Shown in pieces: positions 9,361-19,113 of a stretch of 64,000 nucleotides of DNA. The translations under genes and the position numbers were made by a program. The first letter of the stretch is position 1. Each line of letters starts with the position of its first letter. The notes below the pieces were generated by a model. That model worked only from the letters and a program-made list of their open reading frames with translations, was not told the DNA's origin and ran no database searches. This DNA comes from Chitinophaga pinensis (GTDB lineage Bacteria > Bacteroidota > Bacteroidia > Flavobacteriales_D > Crocinitomicaceae), in the NCBI GenBank assembly GCA_945883825.1, contig CAMCYF010000001.1, positions 186,001 to 250,000 of the forward strand. The letters are read 5' to 3'.

Positions 9361-10539
9361 ATGAGTAAAGAAGTTTATATTATTGCTGCAGTTAGAACAC
9401 CAATTGGAGCATTCATGGGGGGCTTGTCCACTATTTCAGCAACAGAATTAGGATCTATAGCAATAAAAGGAGCTATAGAAAAATCTGATCTTCCTGTAAA
9501 TTTAATTGATGAAGTTTTTATGGGGAATGTCTTGCAAGCGGGACTTGGTCAAGCACCGGCTCGACAAGCAGCTCTTGGAGCTGGATTGGGGCAAAATGTT
9601 CCTTGTACTACTGTTAATAAAGTCTGTGCATCTGGAATGAAAGCAATAATGCTTGGAGCACAAACTATTTTAGCAGGAGATAACCATATTGTTGTTGCTG
9701 GTGGAATGGAAAATATGTCACAAACACCTCATTATTTAGACGCTCGAAATGGAACAAAATTTGGAAACATTATTACGCTAGATGGAATTTCCAAAGATGG
9801 TTTGCTAGACGTTTATAATAAGGTTCCAATGGGGAATTGTGCTGAGATATGTGCAAAAGAACATGGTATTTCAAGAGAAGATCAAGATAATTTTGCTATA
9901 ACATCATATCAAAGAGCAAGTGCTGCTTGGATAAATGGAAAATTTAATGATGAAATTGTTGCAGTTTCAGTACCTCAAAGAAAAGGAGATCCAATCGTAA
10001 TTAAAGAAGATGAGGAATACAAAAATGTCTTTTTGGATAAAATTCCAGGTTTACGTCCTGCTTTTGATAAAGACGGAACAATCACTGCGGCAAATGCTTC
10101 TACGATAAATGACGGTGCCTCTGCTCTAATTCTTGCTTCCAAAGAAGCTATTGACAAATACGGATTGAAGCCACTCGCAAAAATAGTTTCGTATGCCGAT
10201 GCAGCGCAAGCGCCTGAATGGTTTACTACTGCTCCTTCCTTGGCAATTCCAAAAGCATTGGAAAAAGCCAATCTAAAAATCTCAGATGTAGATTTTTGGG
10301 AATTGAATCAAGCTTTTTCTGTTGTTGGTATAGCGAATACTAAGATTTTAGGTCTTGATCCATCAAAAGTTGATGTAAATGGTGGTGCAGTTGCACTTGG
10401 TCATCCTCTTGGGAATTCAGGTTCTAGAATTGTTGTCACTTTAATTAGCGTCTTAAAACAAAATGCGGGTAAATTAGGTGGCGCAGGAATTTGTAATGGT
10501 GGCGGAGGAGCTTCAGCAATTATTATTGAAAATATCTAG
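9361..10539 (+). CDS. atoB: Acetyl-CoA C-acetyltransferase (thiolase)
   Basis: The 392-aa protein is a biosynthetic-type thiolase condensing two acetyl-CoA to acetoacetyl-CoA, or the reverse. The catalytic triad is at canonical positions: Cys89 in NKVCASGMKA, His348 in GHPLGNSG and Cys378 in GICNGGGG. Length and spacing match the PhaA/AtoB group exactly. It is monocistronic, with a strong bidirectional terminator shared with the convergent HU gene. Whether it serves fatty-acid use, ketone metabolism or mevalonate precursor supply cannot be decided from this context; the symbol is a family assignment. Confidence 0.94.
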   Translation: MSKEVYIIAAVRTPIGAFMGGLSTISATELGSIAIKGAIEKSDLPVNLIDEVFMGNVLQAGLGQAPARQAALGAGLGQNVPCTTVNKVCASGMKAIMLGAQTILAGDNHIVVAGGMENMSQTPHYLDARNGTKFGNIITLDGISKDGLLDVYNKVPMGNCAEICAKEHGISREDQDNFAITSYQRASAAWINGKFNDEIVAVSVPQRKGDPIVIKEDEEYKNVFLDKIPGLRPAFDKDGTITAANASTINDGASALILASKEAIDKYGLKPLAKIVSYADAAQAPEWFTTAPSLAIPKALEKANLKISDVDFWELNQAFSVVGIANTKILGLDPSKVDVNGGAVALGHPLGNSGSRIVVTLISVLKQNAGKLGGAGICNGGGGASAIIIENI

Positions 10540-10550
10540 ATTTTTAGACA

Positions 10551-10582
10551 AAAAAAAGAGGTTGCAAAACAACCTCTTTTAA
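10551..10582. terminator. Bidirectional terminator between thiolase and HU genes
   Basis: A perfect 11-bp stem, AAAAGAGGTTG against CAACCTCTTTT with loop CAAAA, has A-runs on one side and T-runs on the other. It can terminate both convergent genes. Confidence 0.85.
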
Positions 10583-10600
10583 TTCTCTTAAAGTGTGAAA

Positions 10601-10873
10601 TTAATTTACGCTTGAAGAAAGATCTGATCCAGCTTTGAAACGAACTGAATTCTTAGCTGCAATTTGAATAACTGCACCTGTTTTTGGGTTACGACCGTTA
10701 CGTGCATTTCTTTTAGAAATGTCAAAAGAACCAAATCCTACTAAAGAGATTTTGTGTCCACCTTTTAACGCGCTTGTTGTAGATGCTACAAAAGCGTCTA
10801 ACGCTTTTTTAGCATCTGCTTTTGACAAACCTGATCCAGCTGCCATTGCATCAATTAATTCTGCTTTGTTCAT
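10601..10873 (-). CDS. HU-family nucleoid DNA-binding protein
   Basis: This 90-aa protein is the usual HU length. It begins MNKAELIDAMA and contains the family signature GFGSFDISKRNARNGRNPKTG, the DNA-binding beta arm including the intercalating proline. It forms dimers that bend and compact DNA. The gene is monocistronic, with a well-formed promoter upstream and the bidirectional stem-loop downstream. Bacteroidota usually carry several HU paralogues, so no specific subunit name is given. Confidence 0.95.
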   Translation of the reverse strand: MNKAELIDAMAAGSGLSKADAKKALDAFVASTTSALKGGHKISLVGFGSFDISKRNARNGRNPKTGAVIQIAAKNSVRFKAGSDLSSSVN

Positions 10874-10914
10874 AATAATGTGTTTTAAAAAAAATTAATA
10901 ATTAATTATCCTAA

Positions 10915-10946
10915 CAAATATATCTGAATAAGTAAGCGAAAATCAA
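10915..10946 (-). promoter_or_regulatory. Promoter of the HU gene (TTG-N21-TATATTTG)
   Basis: On the minus strand TTG and TATATTTG are separated by 21 nt, matching the flavobacterial -33/-7 pattern. A 41-nt AT-rich leader follows before the ATG. Confidence 0.7.
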
Positions 10947-11105
10947 TATCCATCTAAAAAAAACAACAAAATGTTGAAAAATCACCTATTTTGTTAATAA
11001 AGTCACTTTAAAACACTATATTTATATAGGATTTACTTAAATTCCTCTCTTAAAATACCTTGTGATTTACCGAACAGAATTACTTTTTATATGTTTTGAA
11101 TTTGA

Positions 11106-12587
11106 ATGAAAGATAAAAAAGCACTTATTATTGGTTCAGGAATTGGAGGATTAGCTACTGCTATCCGACTTTCAAAACTTGGATTTTCTGTTCATGTTTT
11201 TGAGGCAAATGAATTTGCTGGTGGAAAAATAAATTCCAAGACATTTAAAAACTATCGTTTTGATATGGGGCCTTCAATTTTTACGGAACCCTATTTAATA
11301 GATGAATTACTTGAATTGTCGGAGCTAAAAACGATCACTTTTGATTATTCTCTTCTTTCTGAATCCTGCCGTTATTTTTTTGCTGATTCACACTCCTTTA
11401 CTTTACCGGTTGGAAAAAAGGAGGTTTCCTCTAAAATCGCAATCGAATTAGGTGAAGATGAAAAAAAGGTCTTCTCTTATTTAGATCGAATGGAAAAGAA
11501 TTACACTGCTGTTGCACCTGTTTTTATTCATGTTTCTTTGCATAAAATCAAACAGCTTCTAAATAAGCAAATGTTAAGTGCCTTAAAACGTTTGTTTAAG
11601 TATGGTTTAAGTAGTTCTATGAATAAAGTCAATACCTCTTATTTTAAGAATCCTAAAACTGTTCAATTGTTTAATCGTTTTGCTACCTATAATGGAAGTA
11701 ATCCTTACGAAACTCCTGGAATGTTAAATATTATATCTCATTTGGAATTAAACAAAGGTCCTGCATTACCAAAAGGTGGGATGTTTATGATTACAAAAAC
11801 ACTTTACGATTTAGCTGTTCAATTAGGAGTTACTTTTTCTTTCAATGAAAAGGTAGAACGAATACTTTATTCAAATAATAGAGCTACAGGCCTAAAAACA
11901 GCGAAAGGAGATTACTCATCTGATATTGTTGTAAGTAATATGGATGTCCATTTTACATATGAGAAACTTTTAAACGATTTTCCTTTTCATCCAAAAAAAA
12001 TATTAGCTCAGGAAAAATCAAGTTCAGCAGTTGTTTTTTATTGGGGAATTAAAAAACAATTCAAGCAATTAGGACTTCATAATATATTTTTTTCAGAGGA
12101 TTACAAAAAAGAATTTAAGTCAATTTTTGAAACGAAAGAAATGGATGATGACCCAACTATTTATGTGAATATCACTTCAAAAATTGAAAAAAAAGATGCG
12201 CCTGCTAATTCGGAAAATTGGTTTGTAATGGTAAATGCACCTATTAATGTTGGTCAAAATTGGGATGAAATTGTAAGTGCTACACGACAAAATATTCTTA
12301 AAAAGCTTTCAAAGCTATTAAAAACAGACATTGAATCTATCATTGAAGTTGAAGAAGTAATGGATCCTATAAAAATCGAATCTCTGTATTCTGGAAAGCA
12401 AGGTTCCATATATGGAAATGCATCAAATAGTAAGTCAGCAGCTTTTTATAGACATCCAAATTTTTCTAAAAAATTAAAAGGACTATATTTTACCGGTGTG
12501 ACAGTTCATCCTGGAGGTGGAATTCCACTTGCATTGAACAGTGCGAAAATCGTGGAACGCTGTGTAAAAGATGATTTTGAGTTGTAA
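11106..12587 (+). CDS. Phytoene desaturase-family carotenoid enzyme (CrtI/CrtD-like)
   Basis: The 493-aa protein has the N-terminal FAD-binding GSGIGG (residues 10-15). It also has the desaturase N-terminal pattern FEANEFAGGKINS followed by RFDMGPSIFT, and the C-terminal FTGVTVHPGGGIPLALNSAK that closes the FAD site. These define the bacterial carotenoid desaturase/isomerase family. No crtB, crtZ or crtY is adjacent. An isolated gene fits CrtD (1-hydroxycarotenoid 3,4-desaturase) at least as well as CrtI, but the sequence alone does not decide. It suggests a pigmented organism. Divergent from HU. Confidence 0.85.
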   Translation: MKDKKALIIGSGIGGLATAIRLSKLGFSVHVFEANEFAGGKINSKTFKNYRFDMGPSIFTEPYLIDELLELSELKTITFDYSLLSESCRYFFADSHSFTLPVGKKEVSSKIAIELGEDEKKVFSYLDRMEKNYTAVAPVFIHVSLHKIKQLLNKQMLSALKRLFKYGLSSSMNKVNTSYFKNPKTVQLFNRFATYNGSNPYETPGMLNIISHLELNKGPALPKGGMFMITKTLYDLAVQLGVTFSFNEKVERILYSNNRATGLKTAKGDYSSDIVVSNMDVHFTYEKLLNDFPFHPKKILAQEKSSSAVVFYWGIKKQFKQLGLHNIFFSEDYKKEFKSIFETKEMDDDPTIYVNITSKIEKKDAPANSENWFVMVNAPINVGQNWDEIVSATRQNILKKLSKLLKTDIESIIEVEEVMDPIKIESLYSGKQGSIYGNASNSKSAAFYRHPNFSKKLKGLYFTGVTVHPGGGIPLALNSAKIVERCVKDDFEL

Positions 12588-12590
12588 AAA

Positions 12591-13595
12591 TCACAAAATA
12601 TTTACTTCTCGTTCAAGTAAAACTCCAAATTTCTCAAAAACATCTTGTATTATTTGAGAAGATAAATCAAAAATTTCTTGTCCAGTACAATTTCCGTAGT
12701 TTACTAAAACTAAAGCTTGTAGTTTATGAACTCCATAATTATCGAATGTTCTTCCTTTCCATCCTGCTTTTTCAATCAACCAGCCTGCTGCTAATTTTCT
12801 TCCGTTTTCTGCAGGGTAATTTGGAATATCTGGATAATTTTCTTGAATTTTTTCAAGTAGGACATTATCAACTGTGGGGTTTTTGAAAAAACTACCCGCA
12901 TTTCCAATAATTTTTGGATCTGGTAATTTAGACTGTCGAATAGCAATTACAGCAGCACTAAGTTCTTTAATTGTTGGTACTTGAATTCCCATAACTTTTA
13001 ACTGCTCATTTATAGCACCATAAGATGAATTAATAGTGGGATTTTTTGTCAGACGAAAAGTTACTGTTAGAATAATGTACTCTCCTTTGACTTTATTTTT
13101 AAAAATACTTTCTCTATATCCAAATTCACATTTTGTTTTGTCAAAATAATGAATTTCACCGCTAGCGATATGATATGCTGATAAGGATTCAAATACATCT
13201 TTAATTTCTACGCCATAAGCACCAATGTTTTGCATTGGACTAGCACCAACACTTCCAGGGATTAAGCTAAGATTTTCAACGCCTCCAAAACCTTTATCAA
13301 TACAATTTAATACAAATTCATGCCAATTTTCACCTGCACCAGATTCAACAATAACTTTACTGACAGTTTCTTCGATAACTTCAAATCTTTTTATTTCATT
13401 TTTTATAACCAGTCCATCAAAATCTTGTGTTAGAAGTAAATTGCTCCCACCTCCTAAAACAAGTAGTTTTTTGTCATTTCTGAAACTTAAAATTTGTTTT
13501 AGTTCCTCAATTGATGAAAATACCGCAAACATTTCTGCTTTTACAGATATGCCAAAAGTGTTGTATTCTTTGAGATTTTTATTTGTTTGAATCAT
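12591..13595 (-). CDS. murB: UDP-N-acetylmuramate dehydrogenase
   Basis: MurB reduces UDP-GlcNAc-enolpyruvate to UDP-MurNAc with NADPH and FAD, an essential cytosolic step of peptidoglycan synthesis. The 334-aa length and the motifs indicate the E. coli-like type I enzyme. VLGGGSNLLL and PGSVGASPMQNIGAYG bind FAD, Arg161 lies in GYRESIF, and the proton donor Ser235 lies in NAGSFFKNP. The C-terminal Glu330 is in EREVNIL. The start codon overlaps the stop of the upstream hydrolase gene by 4 nt (ATGA), so the three minus-strand genes from 15179 to 12591 form one translationally coupled operon. Confidence 0.96.
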   Translation of the reverse strand: MIQTNKNLKEYNTFGISVKAEMFAVFSSIEELKQILSFRNDKKLLVLGGGSNLLLTQDFDGLVIKNEIKRFEVIEETVSKVIVESGAGENWHEFVLNCIDKGFGGVENLSLIPGSVGASPMQNIGAYGVEIKDVFESLSAYHIASGEIHYFDKTKCEFGYRESIFKNKVKGEYIILTVTFRLTKNPTINSSYGAINEQLKVMGIQVPTIKELSAAVIAIRQSKLPDPKIIGNAGSFFKNPTVDNVLLEKIQENYPDIPNYPAENGRKLAAGWLIEKAGWKGRTFDNYGVHKLQALVLVNYGNCTGQEIFDLSSQIIQDVFEKFGVLLEREVNIL

Positions 13596-14476
13596 TTTTC
13601 AAAAGTACTATTTATAGATATATTTGGTCCGAAAAATCCACGGTCTTCTTCTTTAATGTTATAAAACCATTGAAACCATTTAAGATGATGACTTTTATTA
13701 AACCCTTTATTCTTTTTTGGCCATGAAGTAGGTGGATAAATTCTACCACCTTTATTAATTGACACTTTTTCTAATCCTTTTAAAGTTTGTTGCGGTGCAA
13801 TACCATCTTGGTAAAAAATAACATCGCTTTCTTTTTCACCCATCTTACATCCATATTGCCAAACTTCATCAAATAAGTTCCAATCAGCACCTTGAAAACC
13901 ACCACTTTCAGGAGAAATAGCAAGCATTTTTCCAAATTTTACCTTGGTTTTTATTTGAGAAACGAGTCCCAAACTATATGCGTAGCCCATGCTGTGACTT
14001 ATAATATGAACTTTTATAGTTGAGTCGAAATAATTCTTTTCTAAATAATCTAAGACTTTTTGCCCTGCAATTATTCCATTTGAATATCGAAGTTCAAAAC
14101 CTTCAGGATTAAACTTATTCCTTAATACCCATCTGCTTTTTTTTGAAATCCAACAAAATCTCGAAAAAAGATAAGATGTAGCAATATTGAATTTTGTTTT
14201 ATGAACAGAGCTTGATATTGGATGGTGAGCGCTAAAATAAAGTGTTTGAATTGGTTTAAAACGATTTATAATCGTATCGTCATATTTGTACCAATATCCT
14301 GTTGGATCTTTAGTATACAATGTATTATCAACCGCTAACTTATTGAACTTAGGTCCACGATAACCATTTATGAAAATGAGAACGTGTTTTTCACTTGTTT
14401 TGGTAATAAAATTTTCTTGGGCAATAGAAAATAAAGGTAATCCAATAAGAAAGAAGACAAAAAAGCTATTTTTCAT
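13592..14476 (-). CDS. Secreted alpha/beta-hydrolase (lipase-like), hypothetical
   Basis: The track start at 14530 precedes the signal peptide. The Met at 14476 gives MKNSFFVFFLIGLPLFSIAQ, a proper export signal, and a 294-aa protein. The fold is suggested by a strand plus oxyanion-like HVLIFINGYRG and the nucleophile elbow SHSMG (Ser162 in this numbering). A later Asp and His (KSHHLKWF) may complete the triad, but I cannot place them firmly. It is predicted periplasmic or cell-surface. It overlaps the DUF2459 gene by 11 nt and murB by 4 nt, so all three are coupled. An envelope-linked role is inferred from that context only. Confidence 0.6.
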   Translation of the reverse strand: MKNSFFVFFLIGLPLFSIAQENFITKTSEKHVLIFINGYRGPKFNKLAVDNTLYTKDPTGYWYKYDDTIINRFKPIQTLYFSAHHPISSSVHKTKFNIATSYLFSRFCWISKKSRWVLRNKFNPEGFELRYSNGIIAGQKVLDYLEKNYFDSTIKVHIISHSMGYAYSLGLVSQIKTKVKFGKMLAISPESGGFQGADWNLFDEVWQYGCKMGEKESDVIFYQDGIAPQQTLKGLEKVSINKGGRIYPPTSWPKKNKGFNKSHHLKWFQWFYNIKEEDRGFFGPNISINSTFEK

Positions 14477-15179
14477 ACTGATAAAAAATCCCTCCGGCAT
14501 CGGGCGTCCATAAACAAGCTTTTTGTCCACTTGCCTTGAGCCCGTTATTAATCCAAGTATTGCAAGTTAAAAGTAAGCTATAAGTTTGTTTCGCATCATA
14601 AAATGAATTGTTTTCAGTTAGCACTTTTGGATTTTTCGGAAGAATTAAAGATGAATTGTTTGTTTTGCTTCTTTTCAGACTTGTTTCAATGTATTTTACT
14701 AATTTCTTGTACTGATTATTACTTAATTTTAATGGCGTAATTTTTGAATCTTTTGGCAAAGTGTCAGTATAATATTTAACTTGAATAGCAGAAGACCCCA
14801 AGCCGAAATTTGAAATTAAAAAAATCTTTAAGGTCAAGTCATCCCAAGTAGGTGTATTCATATAAAAATCTTTTGAACCCCATCCAATTGCTATCTTTTT
14901 GTATGTAGAATCTTTAGAGCGAGTATTTGAAATCGGAAACTCTTCCTGCCAATCCTTAAATTCATCACATATTGGAAAAAGAAAATCTATGTGTATTCCA
15001 GACTTCATTAAATATACTGTGTGTATTGCGTTCTTTTCATACTGTTTATTAACTGTAATTCTTGAAAAGAAAAAAGCACAAGCAATATAAATTAAAACAG
15101 AGCTAATAAAAATAAGAACTAAGAAAATTAAAAAACGAAAGCTCTTTTTAATGAAAGAAGGTTTTTGTTTATTTTTCAT
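14466..15179 (-). CDS. DUF2459 (TIGR02117) family membrane-anchored protein
   Basis: The 237-aa protein has one N-terminal transmembrane segment (about residues 15-35). It is followed by a periplasmic domain with the family hallmarks: HTVYLMKSGIHIDFLFP, IAIGWGSKDFYMNTPTWDDL, and the late CNTWINNGLKASG plus WTPDAGG. The conserved His, Cys and Asn/Thr pattern hints at a cysteine-peptidase or amidase-like fold, but the family function is unknown. First gene of the DUF2459-hydrolase-murB operon. A TTG-N18-TAACTTTG promoter lies 45 nt upstream. Confidence 0.72.
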   Translation of the reverse strand: MKNKQKPSFIKKSFRFLIFLVLIFISSVLIYIACAFFFSRITVNKQYEKNAIHTVYLMKSGIHIDFLFPICDEFKDWQEEFPISNTRSKDSTYKKIAIGWGSKDFYMNTPTWDDLTLKIFLISNFGLGSSAIQVKYYTDTLPKDSKITPLKLSNNQYKKLVKYIETSLKRSKTNNSSLILPKNPKVLTENNSFYDAKQTYSLLLTCNTWINNGLKASGQKACLWTPDAGGIFYQYEK

Positions 15180-15223
15180 TCTGGAATTCTTTTTTTTATA
15201 ACTTAAGACCTAATTATTTATAA

Positions 15224-15252
15224 CAAAGTTAAACTTTCTTCTAATTAATCAA
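15224..15252 (-). promoter_or_regulatory. Promoter of the DUF2459-hydrolase-murB operon
   Basis: The minus strand has TTG, an 18-nt spacer and TAACTTTG, an exact match to the flavobacterial consensus. It is divergent from the promoter box at 15262. Confidence 0.65.
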
Positions 15253-15261
15253 ATGTGTTAC

Positions 15262-15269
15262 TATTTTTG
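15262..15269 (+). promoter_or_regulatory. Putative -7 promoter box of the S41 peptidase gene
   Basis: TATTTTTG matches TAnnTTTG, 41 nt before the ATG. There is no TTG at -33. Confidence 0.4.
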
Positions 15270-15310
15270 TAAAATAAGTTTCAATTATTAATAAACAAAA
15301 AACAAACTTA

Positions 15311-16900
15311 ATGAATAAGTATATTTTAATCTTCAGTATTCTAATTTCTTCAAAACTAGTTGCTCAATTTAATCCTGCAGATAATAATGTTTCTCAGAAA
15401 TATTATGAAGTTATGGATAATATTTCTAAATTTTATGTTGATTCGGCAAATGGTAAGTCCTTAACTGAAACTGCAATTGTAGCTTTATTAGAGAAGTTAG
15501 ATCCACATTCGACCTATATTCCAGCTGAGGAATTACAAGAAGCGCAATCTACAATTAATGGGAATTTTGTAGGTATAGGAATTCGCTTTCAAATCATAAA
15601 AGACACTTTAAATGTTATTGCAACTATTCCAGGAGGGCCATCAGAAAAGCTTGGAATATTGGCGGGCGATCAGATTGTATCTGTTGCAGATTTAAATGTT
15701 GCAGGAATTGGATTAAAAAATAATGAAGTCCGAGCTAAATTAATGGGGGATTTAGGATCAAAAGTTAAGGTTGGAATTCTTAGGAAAAAGGAAAAAAATC
15801 TAATTGATTTTACAATTACGCGAGCTAAAATCCCTGTTTATTCTGTAGATGCTAGTTACATGATTGATGCAGAAACAGGCTACATAAAATTGAATAGTTT
15901 TTCAAGAACAAGTGTTGAAGAAGTTCAAAGTGCTCTTATTGCTCTTAAGTCAAAAGGAATGAAGAATTTAATTTTTGACCTGCAAGGAAATGGTGGAGGT
16001 TTATTAGATGTTGCACATAGTTTAGCAGATGAGTTTCTTTCGGGTGACAAATTAATTGTTTATTCACAAGGAAGATCTCAGCCTAGAATGGACTTAAAAG
16101 CAGAGAAAAAAGGCTTGTTTGAAGAAGGAAAATTGATAATGTTAACAGATGAATATTCAGCAAGTGCAAGTGAAATTTTATCAGGTGCCATTCAGGACTG
16201 GGACCGCGGTTTAATTGTTGGTCGGCGAACTTTTGGGAAAGGACTTGTGCAGCGACCAATGCCGCTAAGTGACGGATCTGAAATCAGACTAACAATTGCC
16301 CGTTATTTTACGCCATCAGGCCGCTTTATTCAAAAACCGTATGACGATCCAGAACGTTACAAGAAAGATTTAGCTCAGCGTTTTTTGAATGGCGAATTTG
16401 TACATGCTGATTCCATTAAAATGCCGGATTCTCTATTATTTAAAACACTTAAAACAAAAAGAACGGTTTATGGTGGTGGTGGAATTATGCCTGATTTTTT
16501 TGTTCCATTAGATACGTCTCAAAGTTCTGAGTATTACAAAAAACTTATTCGAGGAGGTCATATCAGCACCTTTTCATATCGCTTTGTCACTGACCGCAAA
16601 GAAGAATTAAAAAATATTTATCCAACTTTTACTTTATTTGACAAAAATTTTGAGTGTACTAAAGATTTTATGGATGAGTTTTTTGCATATGTTCAAAAAG
16701 AAGACTCAACTCTAATTTTTGATGAAAAAGACTTCAATATAAGTCAGCGTAGCATTGAATTACGAATAAAATCAATTATTGCGCAAGATTTATGGGGTGT
16801 AAGTGAGTTGTATCAAGTTTTTAATGATTCAAATGAGATTGTGCAACGAGCAGTCAAAATTATCAGCTCAAAAGAATACAATTCTGTTAATTTGGATTAA
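15311..16900 (+). CDS. S41-family C-terminal processing peptidase
   Basis: A signal peptide (MNKYILIFSILISSKLVAQF) directs this 529-aa protease to the periplasm. A PDZ domain covers roughly residues 80-170, including VGIGIRF and PGGPSEKLGILAGDQI. The S41 core follows, with the catalytic Ser285 in EYSASASEIL and Lys310 in RTFGKGLVQ; the 25-residue spacing equals that of E. coli Prc. It probably trims or degrades envelope proteins from their C-terminus. The C-terminal 120 residues (after MPDFFVP) are typical of Bacteroidota CtpA-like enzymes. Stand-alone gene. Confidence 0.9.
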   Translation: MNKYILIFSILISSKLVAQFNPADNNVSQKYYEVMDNISKFYVDSANGKSLTETAIVALLEKLDPHSTYIPAEELQEAQSTINGNFVGIGIRFQIIKDTLNVIATIPGGPSEKLGILAGDQIVSVADLNVAGIGLKNNEVRAKLMGDLGSKVKVGILRKKEKNLIDFTITRAKIPVYSVDASYMIDAETGYIKLNSFSRTSVEEVQSALIALKSKGMKNLIFDLQGNGGGLLDVAHSLADEFLSGDKLIVYSQGRSQPRMDLKAEKKGLFEEGKLIMLTDEYSASASEILSGAIQDWDRGLIVGRRTFGKGLVQRPMPLSDGSEIRLTIARYFTPSGRFIQKPYDDPERYKKDLAQRFLNGEFVHADSIKMPDSLLFKTLKTKRTVYGGGGIMPDFFVPLDTSQSSEYYKKLIRGGHISTFSYRFVTDRKEELKNIYPTFTLFDKNFECTKDFMDEFFAYVQKEDSTLIFDEKDFNISQRSIELRIKSIIAQDLWGVSELYQVFNDSNEIVQRAVKIISSKEYNSVNLD

Positions 16901-16938
16901 TAAAAAATAAATTATTTGTTTTTAGGCCAACTTTGAAA

Positions 16939-16967
16939 TTGTAATTCTTATTTTAAAATTACCTTTG
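16939..16967 (+). promoter_or_regulatory. Promoter of ettA (TTG-N18-TACCTTTG)
   Basis: TTG at 16939-16941 and TACCTTTG at 16960-16967 are separated by 18 nt, an exact flavobacterial -33/-7 pair. The leader to the ATG is 20 nt. Confidence 0.7.
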
Positions 16968-16987
16968 TAGAAAGCTAAAATCTAAAC

Positions 16988-18670
16988 ATGTCTGACGATA
17001 AAAAAATCATTTTTTCAATGGTGGGAGTTTCCAAATCTACACCTCAAGGAAAACAAATAATCAAAAATATTTATCTCTCCTTTTATTACGGTGCAAAAAT
17101 CGGGATCATTGGTTTAAATGGCTCTGGAAAATCTACGGTAATGAAAATCATTGCTGGTTTAGATCAAGCTTATCAAGGAGATGTTGTTTTTTCACCGGGA
17201 TATACAATTGGATATCTTTCTCAAGAACCTGAAATTGATGGCACAAAAACGGTGAAGGAAGTTGTAATGGAAGGCGCTCAAGACATAGTTGATATTTTGA
17301 AGGAATATGAGGAAATTAATGCCTCATTTATGGACGAAGATATTTTAAATGATCCTGATAAAATGGATAAGTTGATAGCTCGTCAAGGTGAAGTTCAAGA
17401 CAAAATAGATGCAACAGATGCGTGGGAATTAGATACAAAATTAGAGCGTGCTATGGACGCTTTGCGCTGTCCTCCTGACGATCAACTAATTTCAACACTT
17501 TCTGGAGGAGAAAAACGCCGAGTTGCATTGTGTCGCTTGCTTTTGAGGAATCCCGATATTTTATTATTAGATGAACCCACGAATCACCTAGATGCAGAAT
17601 CAATTGATTGGTTGGAACAACATTTACAGCAATATAAAGGAACCGTAATTGCAGTAACTCACGACCGTTATTTCTTAGATAATGTTGCAGGTTGGATTTT
17701 GGAATTAGATAGGGGAGAGGGTATCCCTTGGAAAGGTAACTATTCATTATGGTTAGAGCAAAAAGGTGCGCGTTTAAAAGGTGAAGAAAAAACTGAATCT
17801 AAACGCCAAAAAATGTTGGCGAGAGAATTAGAATGGGTAAGAATGAACCCTAAAGCGCGACAAGCAAAAAGTAAAGCACGACTTCAAAATTACGATAAAA
17901 TGCTTTCCGAGGACTTAAAAGAAAAAGAAGATCGCTTGGAACTTCCGATTCCAAATGGCCCGCGTTTGGGTGCGAATGTGATTGATGCTCTTCATGTATC
18001 AAAAGGTTTTGGAGATAAATTATTATACGATGATTTAAATTTTAAATTACCTCCTGCAGGAATCGTTGGTATAATTGGTCCGAATGGGGCAGGTAAGACC
18101 ACGATTTTTAAAATGATAATGGATGAATTAACAGCTGATAAAGGAGATTTCCTTGTTGGAGAAACAGTTAAAATTGGTTATGTAGACCAAACACACAAAG
18201 ACATTAAGGAAGATAAAACAGTTTATGACGTTGTTTCGAATGGTTTAGAATATGTAGAGGTTGGCGATCAAAAAATAAATTCTAGGGCTTACTTGTCTAA
18301 ATTTAATTTTAATGGGTCAGACCAAAACAAAAAAGTAGGGATTTTATCTGGTGGAGAAAGAAATCGTTTGCACCTTGCAATGACGTTAAAAACTGAGGCA
18401 AATGTTCTTTTACTAGATGAACCTACAAATGATATTGATATCAATACATTGCGTGCACTTGAAGAAGGTATTCAAAATTTTGCTGGTTGTGCCGTGGTTA
18501 TTTCCCACGATAGATGGTTTTTAGATCGTATTTGCACCCATATTTTAGCATTTGAAGGAGATTCTCAGGTTTATTGGTTTGAGGGTTCATACACTGAATA
18601 TGAAGAGAATAGAAAGAAGCGTTTGGGTGAAAGTTCTCCAAGAAGAATAAAATACCGAAAGATTGTTTAA
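16988..18670 (+). CDS. ettA: ABC-F protein EttA (energy-dependent translational throttle)
   Basis: EttA binds the ribosomal E site and gates entry into elongation according to the ATP/ADP ratio. The 560-aa protein has two ABC domains without membrane segments. The first has GLNGSGKST and LSGGEKRR, the second GPNGAGKTT and LSGGERNR. Between them lies the linker with [15 protein letters not shown]. The EttA-type arm is visible around [19 protein letters not shown], which separates it from Uup and YbiT relatives. It is followed after 23 nt by the DUF983 gene, probably in one transcript. Confidence 0.92.
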   Translation: MSDDKKIIFSMVGVSKSTPQGKQIIKNIYLSFYYGAKIGIIGLNGSGKSTVMKIIAGLDQAYQGDVVFSPGYTIGYLSQEPEIDGTKTVKEVVMEGAQDIVDILKEYEEINASFMDEDILNDPDKMDKLIARQGEVQDKIDATDAWELDTKLERAMDALRCPPDDQLISTLSGGEKRRVALCRLLLRNPDILLLDEPTNHLDAESIDWLEQHLQQYKGTVIAVTHDRYFLDNVAGWILELDRGEGIPWKGNYSLWLEQKGARLKGEEKTESKRQKMLARELEWVRMNPKARQAKSKARLQNYDKMLSEDLKEKEDRLELPIPNGPRLGANVIDALHVSKGFGDKLLYDDLNFKLPPAGIVGIIGPNGAGKTTIFKMIMDELTADKGDFLVGETVKIGYVDQTHKDIKEDKTVYDVVSNGLEYVEVGDQKINSRAYLSKFNFNGSDQNKKVGILSGGERNRLHLAMTLKTEANVLLLDEPTNDIDINTLRALEEGIQNFAGCAVVISHDRWFLDRICTHILAFEGDSQVYWFEGSYTEYEENRKKRLGESSPRRIKYRKIV

Positions 18671-18693
18671 TGTAAATTCTAATAAATTAAATA

Positions 18694-19065
18694 ATGAGGA
18701 AAGGAACAAAATTATACAGCATAATAAAATTCAAATGTCCGAGTTGTCACGAAGGCAACTTCTTTATTTCACATCCTTATAATTTTAAAAATACTGGAGA
18801 TGTTTTGGATAAATGTCCAAAATGCAGTGTAAAATATATGCTAGAGCCTGGATTTTATCAAGGAGCATTATATGTTGCATATGGGCTTGGTGTAGCTTTG
18901 TTTCTATTAATATGGCTTCTTTGTACCTTATTTTTTCCTTTATTAAGCGTTTGGATACAAATTAGTTTAGTAGCAATTTCTTCCATATTATTGGGGCCGT
19001 TACTTTTTTCGCTTTCTAAAATTATTTATGCTAATATTTTTATTCCTTTAAAAAAGAATGTATAA
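18694..19065 (+). CDS. DUF983 membrane protein with zinc ribbon
   Basis: This 123-aa protein has two CxxC knuckles (CPSC at about residue 14 and CPKC at about 47) forming a probable zinc ribbon. Two transmembrane helices follow (LFLLIWLLCTLFF and a second up to LLFSL). This layout defines DUF983, whose function is unknown. It sits 23 nt behind ettA and ends at a bidirectional terminator. Confidence 0.85.
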   Translation: MRKGTKLYSIIKFKCPSCHEGNFFISHPYNFKNTGDVLDKCPKCSVKYMLEPGFYQGALYVAYGLGVALFLLIWLLCTLFFPLLSVWIQISLVAISSILLGPLLFSLSKIIYANIFIPLKKNV

Positions 19066-19095
19066 AAAAAATCCTGCTTAGCACAGGATTTTTAA
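19063..19095. terminator. Bidirectional terminator between DUF983 and the S46 peptidase
   Basis: The stem AAAAATCCTG pairs with CAGGATTTTT around loop CTTAGCA, flanked by A- and T-runs on both sides. Confidence 0.8.
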
Positions 19096-19113
19096 AAGGT
19101 AATTTGAATTTAA

